Shown in pieces: positions 25,220-34,075 of a stretch of 64,000 bases of DNA. Below the pieces are notes generated by a model. It saw nothing but the letters and a program-made list of their open reading frames with translations. It was not told the origin of the DNA and did not search any database. Position 1 is the first letter of the stretch, and the number at the start of each line of letters is the position of its first letter. The position numbers and the translations under genes are program-made. This DNA is from Salmonella bongori NCTC 12419 (GTDB taxonomy: Bacteria > Pseudomonadota > Gammaproteobacteria > Enterobacterales > Enterobacteriaceae): contig NC_015761.1 in the NCBI RefSeq assembly GCF_000252995.1, positions 620,001 to 684,000 of the forward strand, given 5' to 3'.

Positions 25220-25344
25220 TTTTCCACACACTCTGCAGGAGATGATCTCACCGTTCGATTACAGAACATTGCGTTTTTAACGTTTGCAGCACAATAAAAA
25301 ACGGCTTCAAAGAAGCCATACCGGCGTCTCGTAGGGGGAATAAG

Positions 25345-27303
25345 ATGAATATTTTAGGGTTTTTCCAGCGGCTGGGTAGGGCGTTGCAGCTCCCTATCGC
25401 CGTGTTGCCGGTCGCAGCGTTATTGCTGCGATTCGGTCAACCAGATTTGCTGAATATGCCGTTTATCGCGCAAGCGGGCGGGTCTATTTTCGATAACCTT
25501 GCGCTGGTTTTCGCCATCGGCGTGGCATCCAGTTGGTCTAAAGATAGCGCGGGCGCAGCAGCACTGGCAGGAGCTGTCGGCTATTTTGTCATGACCAAAG
25601 CAATGGTGACGATTAACCCGGAAATCAACATGGGCGTGCTGGCGGGTATTATTACCGGTCTGGTAGGCGGTGCAGTCTATAACCGCTGGTCTGGTATTAA
25701 ACTGCCTGATTTTCTCAGTTTCTTCGGCGGAAAGCGTTTTGTGCCGATCGCGACGGGCTTTTTCTGCCTGGTATTGGCGGCGATTTTCGGTTACGTCTGG
25801 CCGCCCGTGCAGCATGGCATCCATGCGGGTGGTGAATGGATCGTGTCCGCAGGCGCGCTGGGCTCCGGTATCTTTGGCTTCATCAACCGTCTGTTGATCC
25901 CAACCGGTTTGCATCAGGTATTGAACACCATTGCCTGGTTCCAGATTGGCGAGTTCACGAATGCCGCAGGTACCGTGTTCCACGGCGACATCAACCGCTT
26001 CTACGCTGGCGACGGCACAGCGGGAATGTTTATGTCCGGCTTCTTCCCGATCATGATGTTTGGTCTGCCGGGCGCCGCTCTGGCGATGTACTTCGCAGCG
26101 CCGAAAGAACGCCGTCCGATGGTGGGCGGTATGCTGTTATCAGTGGCGATTACCGCGTTCCTGACCGGCGTAACCGAGCCGCTGGAATTCCTGTTTATGT
26201 TCCTTGCACCGCTGCTGTACCTCCTGCACGCAGTGCTGACAGGGATCAGCTTGTTCGTCGCGACTCTGCTGGGTATCCATGCGGGCTTCTCTTTCTCGGC
26301 AGGAGCGATTGACTATGTACTGATGTACAACTTGCCCGCGGCCAGTAATAACGTCTGGATGCTGCTGGTGATGGGTGTCGTATTCTTTATCATCTACTTC
26401 CTGTTGTTCAGCGCAGTTATTCGTATGTTTAACCTGAAAACGCCGGGTCGCGAAGACAAAGTTGATGAGATGGTAACGGAAGAAGCCAACAGCAACACCG
26501 AAGAAGGGTTAACGCAACTGGCGACCAGTTATATCGCTGCGGTTGGCGGTACGGATAACCTGAAAGCGATCGATGCATGTATTACCCGTCTGCGTCTGAC
26601 CGTGAATGACTCCGCTCGCGTCAACGATGCAGCTTGTAAACGTCTTGGCGCATCCGGCGTGGTAAAACTGAACAAACAGACCATTCAGGTTATTGTCGGC
26701 GCGAAAGCAGAATCGATCGGCGATGAAATGAAGAAAGTGGTGGCACGTGGCCCGGTTGCCGCGGTATCTGCATCTGCTGACGTCGCTCCAGCAGCGACGC
26801 CCGCCCCGGCAATCACACCGCAGGCGGTACCGAATGCAGTCACTATCGCTGAGCTGGTTTCTCCAGTGACTGGTGATGTGGTAGCGCTGGAACAGGTACC
26901 GGATGAAGCGTTCGCCAGCAAAGCCGTTGGCGATGGCGTTGCGGTGAAACCCACTGATAAAATTGTGGTTTCTCCGGCAGCGGGTACCATTGTGAAAATC
27001 TTCAACACCAACCATGCGTTCTGCCTGGAAACTGAAAAAGGCGCGGAGATCGTTGTCCATATGGGTATTGATACCGTGGCGCTGAACGGGCAGGGCTTTA
27101 AACGTCTGGTGGAAGAAGGTGCAGAAGTGACGGCAGGTCAGCCGATCCTGGAAATGGATCTGGACTTCCTGAACGCGAATGCGCGCTCCATGATTAGTCC
27201 GGTCGTTTGCAGCAATAGCGACGACTTCAGCGGTTTGGTCATCAAAGCTGAAGGTCATGTAGTGGCGGGTCAAACGCCGCTGTACGAGATTAAAGGCAAA
27301 TAA
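25345..27303 (+). CDS. nagE: PTS N-acetylglucosamine transporter subunit IICBA (NagE)
   Basis: NagE imports GlcNAc with phosphorylation to GlcNAc-6-phosphate. The 652-residue protein contains all three PTS domains. The EIIC membrane domain occupies about residues 1-370 and EIIB has phosphorylated Cys412 in DACITRLRLTV. EIIA at the C-terminus has His572 in VVHMGIDTV. E. coli NagE is 648 residues; the extra residues fall in the Ala/Pro-rich linker between B and A (about 475-500). Its product GlcNAc-6-P is both substrate for NagA and inducer for NagC. Confidence 0.97.
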   Translation: MNILGFFQRLGRALQLPIAVLPVAALLLRFGQPDLLNMPFIAQAGGSIFDNLALVFAIGVASSWSKDSAGAAALAGAVGYFVMTKAMVTINPEINMGVLAGIITGLVGGAVYNRWSGIKLPDFLSFFGGKRFVPIATGFFCLVLAAIFGYVWPPVQHGIHAGGEWIVSAGALGSGIFGFINRLLIPTGLHQVLNTIAWFQIGEFTNAAGTVFHGDINRFYAGDGTAGMFMSGFFPIMMFGLPGAALAMYFAAPKERRPMVGGMLLSVAITAFLTGVTEPLEFLFMFLAPLLYLLHAVLTGISLFVATLLGIHAGFSFSAGAIDYVLMYNLPAASNNVWMLLVMGVVFFIIYFLLFSAVIRMFNLKTPGREDKVDEMVTEEANSNTEEGLTQLATSYIAAVGGTDNLKAIDACITRLRLTVNDSARVNDAACKRLGASGVVKLNKQTIQVIVGAKAESIGDEMKKVVARGPVAAVSASADVAPAATPAPAITPQAVPNAVTIAELVSPVTGDVVALEQVPDEAFASKAVGDGVAVKPTDKIVVSPAAGTIVKIFNTNHAFCLETEKGAEIVVHMGIDTVALNGQGFKRLVEEGAEVTAGQPILEMDLDFLNANARSMISPVVCSNSDDFSGLVIKAEGHVVAGQTPLYEIKGK

Positions 27304-27312
27304 GGTTTTTAT

Positions 27313-27399
27313 TGCCCGATGGTGCAGGCTTATCGGGCCTACGAAAATCTCGGAATTTCGAGGTCGAGGCCGAATAAAGCGTAAGTCGCCATCCGGCAA
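27313..27399. repeat. REP element downstream of nagE
   Basis: GCCCGATGGTGCAGGCTTAT and GTCGCCATCCGGC ends bracket a central inverted segment, a BIME-like pair in the nagE-glnS gap. Confidence 0.65.
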
Positions 27400-27414
27400 C
27401 ATATAACGAATCAT

Positions 27415-27448
27415 AAGCGGCAGAGGGAAACCTTCGCCGCTTTTTTTT
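27415..27448 (+). terminator. nagE intrinsic terminator
   Basis: AAGCGGC...GCCGCTT forms a stem around an A/G-rich loop and is followed by eight T residues. Confidence 0.85.
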
Positions 27449-27568
27449 GCAGCAATTAGCCCCAATATTTTCGTCTGATACGTATTTTGCGTAACTAAAG
27501 GTTGTCAGTCTGTCCGGCTTATAAGATCATATGCCGTTATACGTTGTTTACGCTTTGAGGAATCCACG

Positions 27569-29236
27569 ATGAGTGAGGCTGAAGCCCGCCCGACTAACTT
27601 TATTCGTCAGATTATTGATGAAGATCTGGCGAGTGGTAAACATACCACTGTCCATACCCGTTTTCCGCCGGAGCCGAATGGCTATCTGCACATCGGCCAC
27701 GCGAAATCTATCTGCCTGAACTTTGGCATCGCGCAAGATTATCAGGGCCAGTGCAACCTGCGTTTCGATGATACCAACCCGGTAAAAGAAGATATCGAGT
27801 ACGTTGATTCGATCAAAAACGACGTCGAGTGGTTAGGCTTTCACTGGTCTGGCGATATTCGCTACTCCTCCGATTACTTTGACCAACTGCATGCCTATGC
27901 GGTCGAACTCATCAATAAAGGTCTGGCCTACGTTGATGAGCTGACACCGGAGCAGATCCGCGAATACCGCGGCACGCTGACCGCGCCCGGCAGAAACAGC
28001 CCGTACCGCGACCGTAGCGTGGAGGAAAACCTTGCGCTGTTTGAAAAAATGCGTACCGGCGGTTTTGAAGAGGGTAAAGCCTGTTTGCGCGCCAAAATCG
28101 ACATGGCGTCGCCGTTTATCGTCATGCGCGATCCGGTGCTGTACCGCATTAAATTCGCCGAACACCACCAGACGGGCACGAAGTGGTGCATTTATCCGAT
28201 GTACGACTTCACGCACTGCATCAGCGATGCGCTGGAAGGTATTACCCACTCGCTGTGTACTCTGGAGTTCCAGGACAACCGTCGTCTGTACGACTGGGTG
28301 CTGGACAACATCACCATTCCGGTTCACCCGCGCCAGTACGAATTCTCGCGCCTGAATCTGGAATACACCGTGATGTCCAAGCGTAAGCTGAACCTGTTGG
28401 TCACCGACAAACACGTTGAAGGCTGGGATGATCCGCGTATGCCGACTATTTCCGGTCTGCGCCGTCGCGGCTATACCGCGGCTTCTATTCGTGAGTTCTG
28501 CAAACGCATCGGCGTCACCAAGCAGGACAACACCATTGAGATGGCGTCGCTGGAATCCTGTATCCGCGAAGATCTGAACGAAAACGCGCCGCGCGCGATG
28601 GCGGTAATCGATCCGGTAAAACTGGTTATCGAAAACTACCCGCAGGGTGAGAGCGAAATGGTTACCATGCCTAACCATCCGAATAAACCGGAGATGGGCA
28701 GCCGTGAAGTGCCGTTTAGCGGTGAGATCTGGATCGATCGCGCAGATTTCCGCGAAGAAGCGAACAAGCAGTACAAACGTCTGGTGATGGGTAAAGAAGT
28801 GCGTCTGCGTAATGCCTACGTCATTAAAGCAGAGCGCGTCGAGAAAGATGCCGAAGGGAATATCACCACCATCTTCTGTACCTATGATGCCGATACGCTG
28901 AGTAAAGATCCGGCTGACGGGCGTAAAGTGAAAGGCGTCATCCACTGGGTTAGCGCAGCACATGCGCTGCCGATTGAAATTCGTCTCTACGATCGCCTGT
29001 TCAGCGTGCCGAATCCGGGCGCTGCGGAAGATTTCCTGTCCGTCATCAACCCGGAGTCATTAGTCATTAAACAGGGATATGGTGAGCCGTCGCTGAAAGA
29101 GGCGGTGGCAGGAAAAGCCTTCCAGTTTGAGCGTGAAGGTTACTTCTGTCTCGACAGCCGATATGCAACTGCCGATAAGCTGGTTTTTAACCGCACCGTT
29201 GGCCTGCGCGATACGTGGGCGAAAGCGGGCGAATAA
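27569..29236 (+). CDS. glnS: Glutaminyl-tRNA synthetase
   Basis: This class I synthetase charges tRNA-Gln; four cognate tRNA genes lie nearby at 17906-18421. The 555-residue protein matches E. coli in length to within a residue. The HIGH motif is at 41-44 (GYLHIGHAKS) and the KMSKS-type motif is MSKRK at 269-273. The C-terminal two beta-barrels recognise the anticodon. Expressed as a single gene with its own terminator. Confidence 0.98.
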   Translation: MSEAEARPTNFIRQIIDEDLASGKHTTVHTRFPPEPNGYLHIGHAKSICLNFGIAQDYQGQCNLRFDDTNPVKEDIEYVDSIKNDVEWLGFHWSGDIRYSSDYFDQLHAYAVELINKGLAYVDELTPEQIREYRGTLTAPGRNSPYRDRSVEENLALFEKMRTGGFEEGKACLRAKIDMASPFIVMRDPVLYRIKFAEHHQTGTKWCIYPMYDFTHCISDALEGITHSLCTLEFQDNRRLYDWVLDNITIPVHPRQYEFSRLNLEYTVMSKRKLNLLVTDKHVEGWDDPRMPTISGLRRRGYTAASIREFCKRIGVTKQDNTIEMASLESCIREDLNENAPRAMAVIDPVKLVIENYPQGESEMVTMPNHPNKPEMGSREVPFSGEIWIDRADFREEANKQYKRLVMGKEVRLRNAYVIKAERVEKDAEGNITTIFCTYDADTLSKDPADGRKVKGVIHWVSAAHALPIEIRLYDRLFSVPNPGAAEDFLSVINPESLVIKQGYGEPSLKEAVAGKAFQFEREGYFCLDSRYATADKLVFNRTVGLRDTWAKAGE

Positions 29237-29267
29237 GCGTGTCGTCCTGTGTTATTGGCGAACGCTG

Positions 29268-29303
29268 TTCCCAGGCCTGATAAGCATAGCGCCATCAGGC
29301 GAG
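29268..29303. repeat. REP-like element downstream of glnS
   Basis: CCAGGCCTGATAAGCATAGC and GCCATCAGGCG form an imperfect REP palindrome between glnS and its terminator. Confidence 0.6.
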
Positions 29304-29333
29304 CAGCGTAAAATACGTTGTCACTCCTTCCTG

Positions 29334-29357
29334 ACGCCGCAATTCGCGGCGTTTTTT
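29334..29357 (+). terminator. glnS intrinsic terminator
   Basis: ACGCCGCAATTCGCGGCGT is a perfect stem-loop followed by a run of T. Confidence 0.9.
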
Positions 29358-29379
29358 CTGTACTTCTTAGTTCCTGCTC

Positions 29380-29402
29380 TTTTTCGCGGGGCGAATTAAT
29401 TA
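29380..29402 (+). promoter_or_regulatory. NagC-like operator of chiPQ
   Basis: TTTTTCGCGGGGCGAATTAA shares the GCG-GGCGAATTAAT arrangement with the nagE operator. chiPQ is a known NagC target in enterics, which fits the call. The rest of the 506-bp glnS-chiP gap is the chiP promoter and leader, with no gene recognised. Confidence 0.65.
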
Positions 29403-29723
29403 TTCTCCGGAAATTATTTTTCTGCTAAATGACTCTTAATCAAAATGCTATTAGCATCAGGTCAACAGGAGACAATTATTTTCATCTGTATGGAAAACCA
29501 CTCTATTTTTCTTTTGTGAAGCCACTTACCGTCGACAGATGCGAATGTAACAGAAAGCAATTAAATATGTGCGGTTGCTCATATTATTACATACTGGTTA
29601 CAGAAAGAGATTGATAATTCGCATCGCGAAAAATAGTCTATTTACTGTTGTTAATGCGGTTTCCCCGCACAACTTTTTCATCTTTATTTTTTCGCTGTTC
29701 GCTTTTGTCGGCAGCATTTTATA

Positions 29724-29735
29724 CGTCAAAGAGGA
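29724..29735 (+). promoter_or_regulatory. ChiX sRNA pairing site at the chiP ribosome-binding site
   Basis: CGTCAAAGAGGA is an exact complement of the seed UCCUCUUUGACG of the ChiX small RNA (sequence recalled from E. coli/Salmonella). It covers the chiP Shine-Dalgarno AGAGGA, so pairing would block translation until chitobiose-induced chb mRNA titrates ChiX. Confidence 0.85.
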
Positions 29736-29742
29736 TTAACTT

Positions 29743-31149
29743 ATGCGTACGTTTAGTGGCAAACGTAGTACGCTGGCTCTGGCTATCGCCGGTATCACAG
29801 CAATGTCGGGGTGGGTCGTGGTACCGCAGGCGCAGGCCGCCGGATTTTTCGACGATTCCACGTTAACGGGAGGTATCTATTACTGGCAGCGTGAGCGCGA
29901 TCGTAAAGATGTGACCGACGGCGACAAATATAAAACCAACCTTTCTCATGCGACCTGGAACGCTAATCTGGATTTCCAGTCTGGTTATGCGGCGGATATG
30001 TTCGGTCTGGATATTGCAGCCTTTACTGCGATTGAAATGGCGGAAAACGGCGACAGCGGTCATCCAAACGAAATTGCCTTCTCGAAAAAGAATAAAGGCT
30101 ACGACGAAGACTATTCCGGCGATAAGAGCGGTATCAGTCTTTATAAAGCCGCAGCGAAATTTAAATATGGCCCGGTCTGGGCGCGCGCCGGTTATATTCA
30201 ACCTACCGGTCAGACGCTGTTAGCGCCGCACTGGAGTTTTATGCCGGGTACTTATCAGGGCGCGGAAGCCGGTGCCAGTTTTGATTATGGCGATGCGGGG
30301 GCGTTAAGTTTCTCCTACATGTGGACTAACGAATACAAGGCGCCGTGGCATACCGAAATGGATAAGTTTTATCAGGCAGATAAAAAAACCAATGTGGATT
30401 ACCTCCACTCCATCGGCGCGAAATACGACTTCAAAAATGATCTGGTGCTGGAAGCGGCATTTGGACAGTCCGAAGGCTATGTTGATCAGTATTTTGCGAA
30501 GGGCAGCTACAAATTTGATTTAGGCGGCAATCCACTCACTACCAGTTACCAGTTCTATGGTGCGCGCGATAAGGTGGACGATCGCAGCGCGAATGATATT
30601 TACGACGGTACGGCCTGGTTGCAGGCGTTGACTTTTGGCTACAAAGTCGCGGAAGTGGTTGATCTGCGTCTGGAAGGTACCTGGGTGAAAGCCGATGGGC
30701 AGCAGGGCTATTTCCTGCAGCGTATGACGCCAACCTACGCCTCTTCTAACGGTCGTCTGGATATCTGGTGGGATAACCGCTCCGACTTTAACGCCAATGG
30801 TGAAAAGGCGGTTTTCTTCGGCGCGATGTATGACCTGAAAAACTGGAATCTGCCGGGCTGGGCTGTGGGGGCTTCTTACGTTTACGCCTGGGATGCTAAA
30901 CCGGCAACATGGCAAAGTAACCCGGATGCCTACTACGATAAAAACCGCACGATTGAGGAGTCCTCATACAGTCTGGATGCGGTCTACACCCTGCAGGATG
31001 GGCGCGCCAAAGGCACTATGTTCAAACTGCACTTCACCGAATATGACAACCACTCCAATATTCCAAGCTGGGGCGGCGGTTATGGCAACATCTTTCAGGA
31101 TGAACGCGACGTGAAATTCATCGTGATCGCGCCATTCACCATTTTCTGA
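29743..31149 (+). CDS. chiP: Chitoporin ChiP (OprD-family)
   Basis: ChiP is an outer-membrane porin for chito-oligosaccharides. The 468-residue precursor has a signal peptide cleaved after about residue 32 (VVPQAQA-AGFF) and an aromatic-rich beta-barrel sequence ending in Phe, the usual C-terminal residue of outer-membrane porins. It is first in an operon with chiQ. The leader carries a NagC-type operator and the ChiX pairing site, so expression needs amino sugars or chito-oligosaccharides. Confidence 0.95.
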   Translation: MRTFSGKRSTLALAIAGITAMSGWVVVPQAQAAGFFDDSTLTGGIYYWQRERDRKDVTDGDKYKTNLSHATWNANLDFQSGYAADMFGLDIAAFTAIEMAENGDSGHPNEIAFSKKNKGYDEDYSGDKSGISLYKAAAKFKYGPVWARAGYIQPTGQTLLAPHWSFMPGTYQGAEAGASFDYGDAGALSFSYMWTNEYKAPWHTEMDKFYQADKKTNVDYLHSIGAKYDFKNDLVLEAAFGQSEGYVDQYFAKGSYKFDLGGNPLTTSYQFYGARDKVDDRSANDIYDGTAWLQALTFGYKVAEVVDLRLEGTWVKADGQQGYFLQRMTPTYASSNGRLDIWWDNRSDFNANGEKAVFFGAMYDLKNWNLPGWAVGASYVYAWDAKPATWQSNPDAYYDKNRTIEESSYSLDAVYTLQDGRAKGTMFKLHFTEYDNHSNIPSWGGGYGNIFQDERDVKFIVIAPFTIF

Positions 31150-31198
31150 TGTCAGTTGCGGCAGACGTCGGGCCTGCCGCACTGTTGAGGAACGAACT

Positions 31199-31531
31199 AT
31201 GAAAAAAATGCTACTTATTGCCAGCATGGCCACTGGATTAACGGCTTGCGTATCATCCCCTGTGCCGGAAGAAGATAGCCGTCTGAAGGAGGCATATAGC
31301 GCCTGTATCAACACCGCACAAGGCTCGCCTGAGAAGGTGGAAGCTTGCCAAAGCGTACTGAATGTCCTTAAAAAGGACAGCAAACATCAGCAATTCGCTA
31401 ATGAAGAAAGCGTGCGGGTTCTGGACTACCAGCAGTGCATTCAGGCGACGCGTACGGGTAACGATCAGGCGGTTAAAACTGACTGCGACAAGGTCTGGCA
31501 GGAAATACGCAGTCATAATAGCGCGCCATAA
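31199..31531 (+). CDS. chiQ: Lipoprotein ChiQ
   Basis: A small lipoprotein encoded with the chitoporin; its precise role is not established. The 110-residue precursor has the signal MKKMLLIASMATGLTAC, with Cys17 in the lipobox LTAC. Three further Cys residues occur in the mature part. It lies 49 bp after chiP and ends at a strong terminator. Confidence 0.92.
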   Translation: MKKMLLIASMATGLTACVSSPVPEEDSRLKEAYSACINTAQGSPEKVEACQSVLNVLKKDSKHQQFANEESVRVLDYQQCIQATRTGNDQAVKTDCDKVWQEIRSHNSAP

Positions 31532-31546
31532 AATCCTTTAATATCA

Positions 31547-31582
31547 CCCACGGGAGGAATGTTTCCCGCCCGTGGTTTTTTC
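31547..31582 (+). terminator. chiPQ intrinsic terminator
   Basis: CCACGGG...CCCGTGG brackets an inner imperfect stem and is followed by TTTTTT. It reaches the last codon of the convergent tcuC and could act in both directions. Confidence 0.88.
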
Positions 31583-32885
31583 AGGCTTTGTTTTCCGCTG
31601 TGCTATAGCCGCGACTCAGGCGCACAAATAGCATAGCAGTTGCGGCAAGTCCGCATAACGCCGCGCACATCAGCCACCAGCCGGGCGAACTTTTGTCGCC
31701 GGTTAACTTTACCAGCGCGGTAGAGATGGCTGGCGTCAGGCCGCCAAAAATTGCCGTCGCCAGGCTAAAGGCCAGCGAGAAACCAACGGTACGCACATAG
31801 ACTGGCATCACTTCGGTTAACGCCGCGACCATTGCGCCGTTATACATGCCAAAAAAGAAAGAGAACCACAGCAGTACCAGCGTCATGCGGGTAAAGTCGG
31901 GCGCGGCGGTCAGCCACTGCATGACGGGCCAGGTGGTGATCAGCGCCAGCAACGTAATGCCCATTAATACGGCGCGACGGCCAATCCGGTCGGAAATCGC
32001 ACCGCCGATGGGTAACCAGATAAAATTGGAGATGCCCACCAGCATGGTGACAATCAAACTGTCCCGCGCGCTAAGATTAAGTACGGTTCTGCCATAGGTC
32101 GGCGTATAGACGGTGATAAAATAAAACGTTGTGGTGGTCATCGCCACCAGCAGAGTTCCGGCTATAATAATGCGCCAGTTTTTGGCGATAGTAGCAAAAA
32201 TTTCCCTGGTGTCGGGGCGATGCTTGCGTTGTAAAAATGCTTCTGTTTCTTGTAATGAACGGCGTAAAACAAAAATCAGTGGAATAATCATACAGCCGAT
32301 AAAGAACGGAATTCGCCAGCCCCACGCCGATATCGCGTCGTGTCCTAACGTCATATTCAGGCTGTAACCAATTAACGCCGCAACGACTATCGCGACCTGC
32401 TGACTGGCGGATTGCCAACTGGTGTAAAATCCTTTATTGCCCGGGGTGGCAATTTCAGACAGATAGACCGAGACGCCGCCTAATTCAACGCCTGCAGAAA
32501 ATCCCTGTAATAACCGTCCCAGCAGCACCAACGCAGGTGCTGCCAGGCCGATGGTTTGGTAGCCGGGGACGAGCGCAATGAGCAACGTACCACAGCCCAT
32601 AATCGCCAGCGTTACCATCAGTCCCTTACGACGTCCTATTTTGTCAATATAGGCGCCAAGAACAATCGCGCCGACAGGACGCATTAAAAAACCGGATCCA
32701 AAGACGGCAAAGGTCAACATGAGTGAAGCAAATTCGCTTTCCGCCGGAAAAAACGTTCTGGCGATATAGGTGGCATAAAACCCGAACAAGAAAAAATCAA
32801 ACTGTTCAAGAAAATTGCCGCTTGTCACGCGCAGTATGGTGCCGAACGTGCCGGCGCGCGATGTTGTAGGTGTGTGTGGTGCCAT
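31581..32885 (-). CDS. tcuC: Tricarballylate/proton symporter TcuC (MFS, CitA-like)
   Basis: A 434-residue inner-membrane transporter of the major facilitator superfamily that imports tricarballylate in Salmonella and is similar to citrate transporter CitA. Twelve hydrophobic segments are expected. The MFS loop motif is GAYIDKIGRRKG after helix 2, repeated in degenerate form as GGAISDRIGRRA. It is the last gene of tcuABC, 50 bp after tcuB. Confidence 0.92.
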   Translation of the reverse strand: MAPHTPTTSRAGTFGTILRVTSGNFLEQFDFFLFGFYATYIARTFFPAESEFASLMLTFAVFGSGFLMRPVGAIVLGAYIDKIGRRKGLMVTLAIMGCGTLLIALVPGYQTIGLAAPALVLLGRLLQGFSAGVELGGVSVYLSEIATPGNKGFYTSWQSASQQVAIVVAALIGYSLNMTLGHDAISAWGWRIPFFIGCMIIPLIFVLRRSLQETEAFLQRKHRPDTREIFATIAKNWRIIIAGTLLVAMTTTTFYFITVYTPTYGRTVLNLSARDSLIVTMLVGISNFIWLPIGGAISDRIGRRAVLMGITLLALITTWPVMQWLTAAPDFTRMTLVLLWFSFFFGMYNGAMVAALTEVMPVYVRTVGFSLAFSLATAIFGGLTPAISTALVKLTGDKSSPGWWLMCAALCGLAATAMLFVRLSRGYSTAENKA

Positions 32886-32935
32886 AGGGTTTGCTCTCCA
32901 CTGTCTTTATTGTTTTAGGGGTAAGATGTTGCGGG

Positions 32936-34075
32936 TCAGTTGTTTGTATTTCCCGCCTGTTTTCCGCGTCGCTTCTCGACTGCCCATTTGAGCAAGGCCG
33001 CGCAGCGGAAAAATCCGTGAGCGAATTTTCCGTAGGGAAGAGTGAGAAAGAGCGCCATCACCACGCCTAAATGAAGCGCCAGCAATATGCCCATCCCGCT
33101 GGTGTCTCTGCCTGCCAGTAACGCCAGTCCGGTAAGGCTGGTTAATAGCAGGAGCAGAATAAAGCCGCGATCCATCGGTTTCTGACGCGCATCGCCATGT
33201 AACGGCGAACGCCGCAGGTTAAGCCACAATAGCCCGGCCGGACCGATAAGCAGACCGATACCGCCCAGCGTGCCAAGTATGACCGGCAGGCTAAAGAACG
33301 GGTAGGGCGCTTCCCAACCGGCGACGTAGTGATAGCCCGTCGCCACGACCGTGGCGGCAAAACAGAGCATAAAACCGTAGAAGGTAAGGTGATGAAAGCG
33401 ACGGCGCAGCAGCGTGAACGCATCGTCCGCTTCGTTACAGCCTTTGCCGTGACCGCCGTCGAGATATTTCAGCGTTAACGCATTGTGCGACGCTTCCGCA
33501 ATCTCCGCCGAACGCGGTATGCCCGGCGAGATCTCACGCCAGAAGCGGATTACGCCCGCCATAAGCAAACCGATTGCCAGCACAAAAACTGAGCCGAACA
33601 TCCATGCCAGCAGGCTATGCGGGAAAATTTGATAAAAATCACCGGCCAGCGGCGGATGAATCAGCGACCCTTTCAGCGCCATCGCCAGTAATAAAAAGAG
33701 CGTCAGACCGGCTATTAGCGCCAGCGCGACGGTGATACCCGCGCGGCGGTATAACGCGCCAAAAGCGGCGGGCTGGGCATACTGTTGATACGTCTCCAGG
33801 CGGGCTTGCGCCATCGCTTTCGGCACGTTAATGGCAAATTCATGGGGCGGCGCGTACTGGCACGCGTGCAGGCAGGCGCCGCAGTTATGACATAGATTCG
33901 CCAGATAATGAATATCGGCTTTACCGAATTCGAGCCGCTGGGTCATCGCCGGAAATACCGCGCAAAAACCTTCGCAGTAGCGACACGCGTTACAGACTTG
34001 CATGACGCGTTCGACCTCGGCTTCCGGTTCGGTAAGCACGGTAGCCTCAATGATTAATTTTTCAAGCTGTTTCAT
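32936..34075 (-). CDS. tcuB: TcuB, iron-sulfur electron-transfer protein of tricarballylate catabolism
   Basis: TcuB reoxidises the FADH2 of TcuA and passes electrons to the quinone pool. The 379-residue protein has two ferredoxin-type clusters at Cys28, 31, 34, 38 and Cys62, 65, 68, 72. The C-terminal two thirds has several membrane helices with His residues suited to heme. The ATG at 34075 gives MKQLEKLI and overlaps the tcuA stop by 14 bp, so translation is coupled; a longer open frame is rejected. Confidence 0.93.
   Translation of the reverse strand: MKQLEKLIIEATVLTEPEAEVERVMQVCNACRYCEGFCAVFPAMTQRLEFGKADIHYLANLCHNCGACLHACQYAPPHEFAINVPKAMAQARLETYQQYAQPAAFGALYRRAGITVALALIAGLTLFLLLAMALKGSLIHPPLAGDFYQIFPHSLLAWMFGSVFVLAIGLLMAGVIRFWREISPGIPRSAEIAEASHNALTLKYLDGGHGKGCNEADDAFTLLRRRFHHLTFYGFMLCFAATVVATGYHYVAGWEAPYPFFSLPVILGTLGGIGLLIGPAGLLWLNLRRSPLHGDARQKPMDRGFILLLLLTSLTGLALLAGRDTSGMGILLALHLGVVMALFLTLPYGKFAHGFFRCAALLKWAVEKRRGKQAGNTNN

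Larger units (their letters stand above)
25019..25344. promoter_or_regulatory. Divergent nagB-nagE control region
   Basis: A 326-bp A/T-rich region between divergent nagB and nagE. It contains a CRP site (25171-25186) and a palindromic NagC box (25199-25219). In E. coli, NagC binds two sites here and loops the DNA, with CRP between. I could identify only the nagE-side box confidently; the nagB-side operator was not resolved. No gene is present. Confidence 0.8.

Noticed and set aside
26509..27465. A 318-codon minus-strand frame antisense to nagE
   Set aside because: Overlaps the conserved EIIB/EIIA domains of nagE and the nagE terminator; no family match.
27833..28963. A 376-codon open frame antisense to glnS
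   Set aside because: It lies wholly inside glnS in the opposite strand, has no recognisable family and an Arg/His/Phe-rich composition typical of antisense frames in GC-rich conserved genes.
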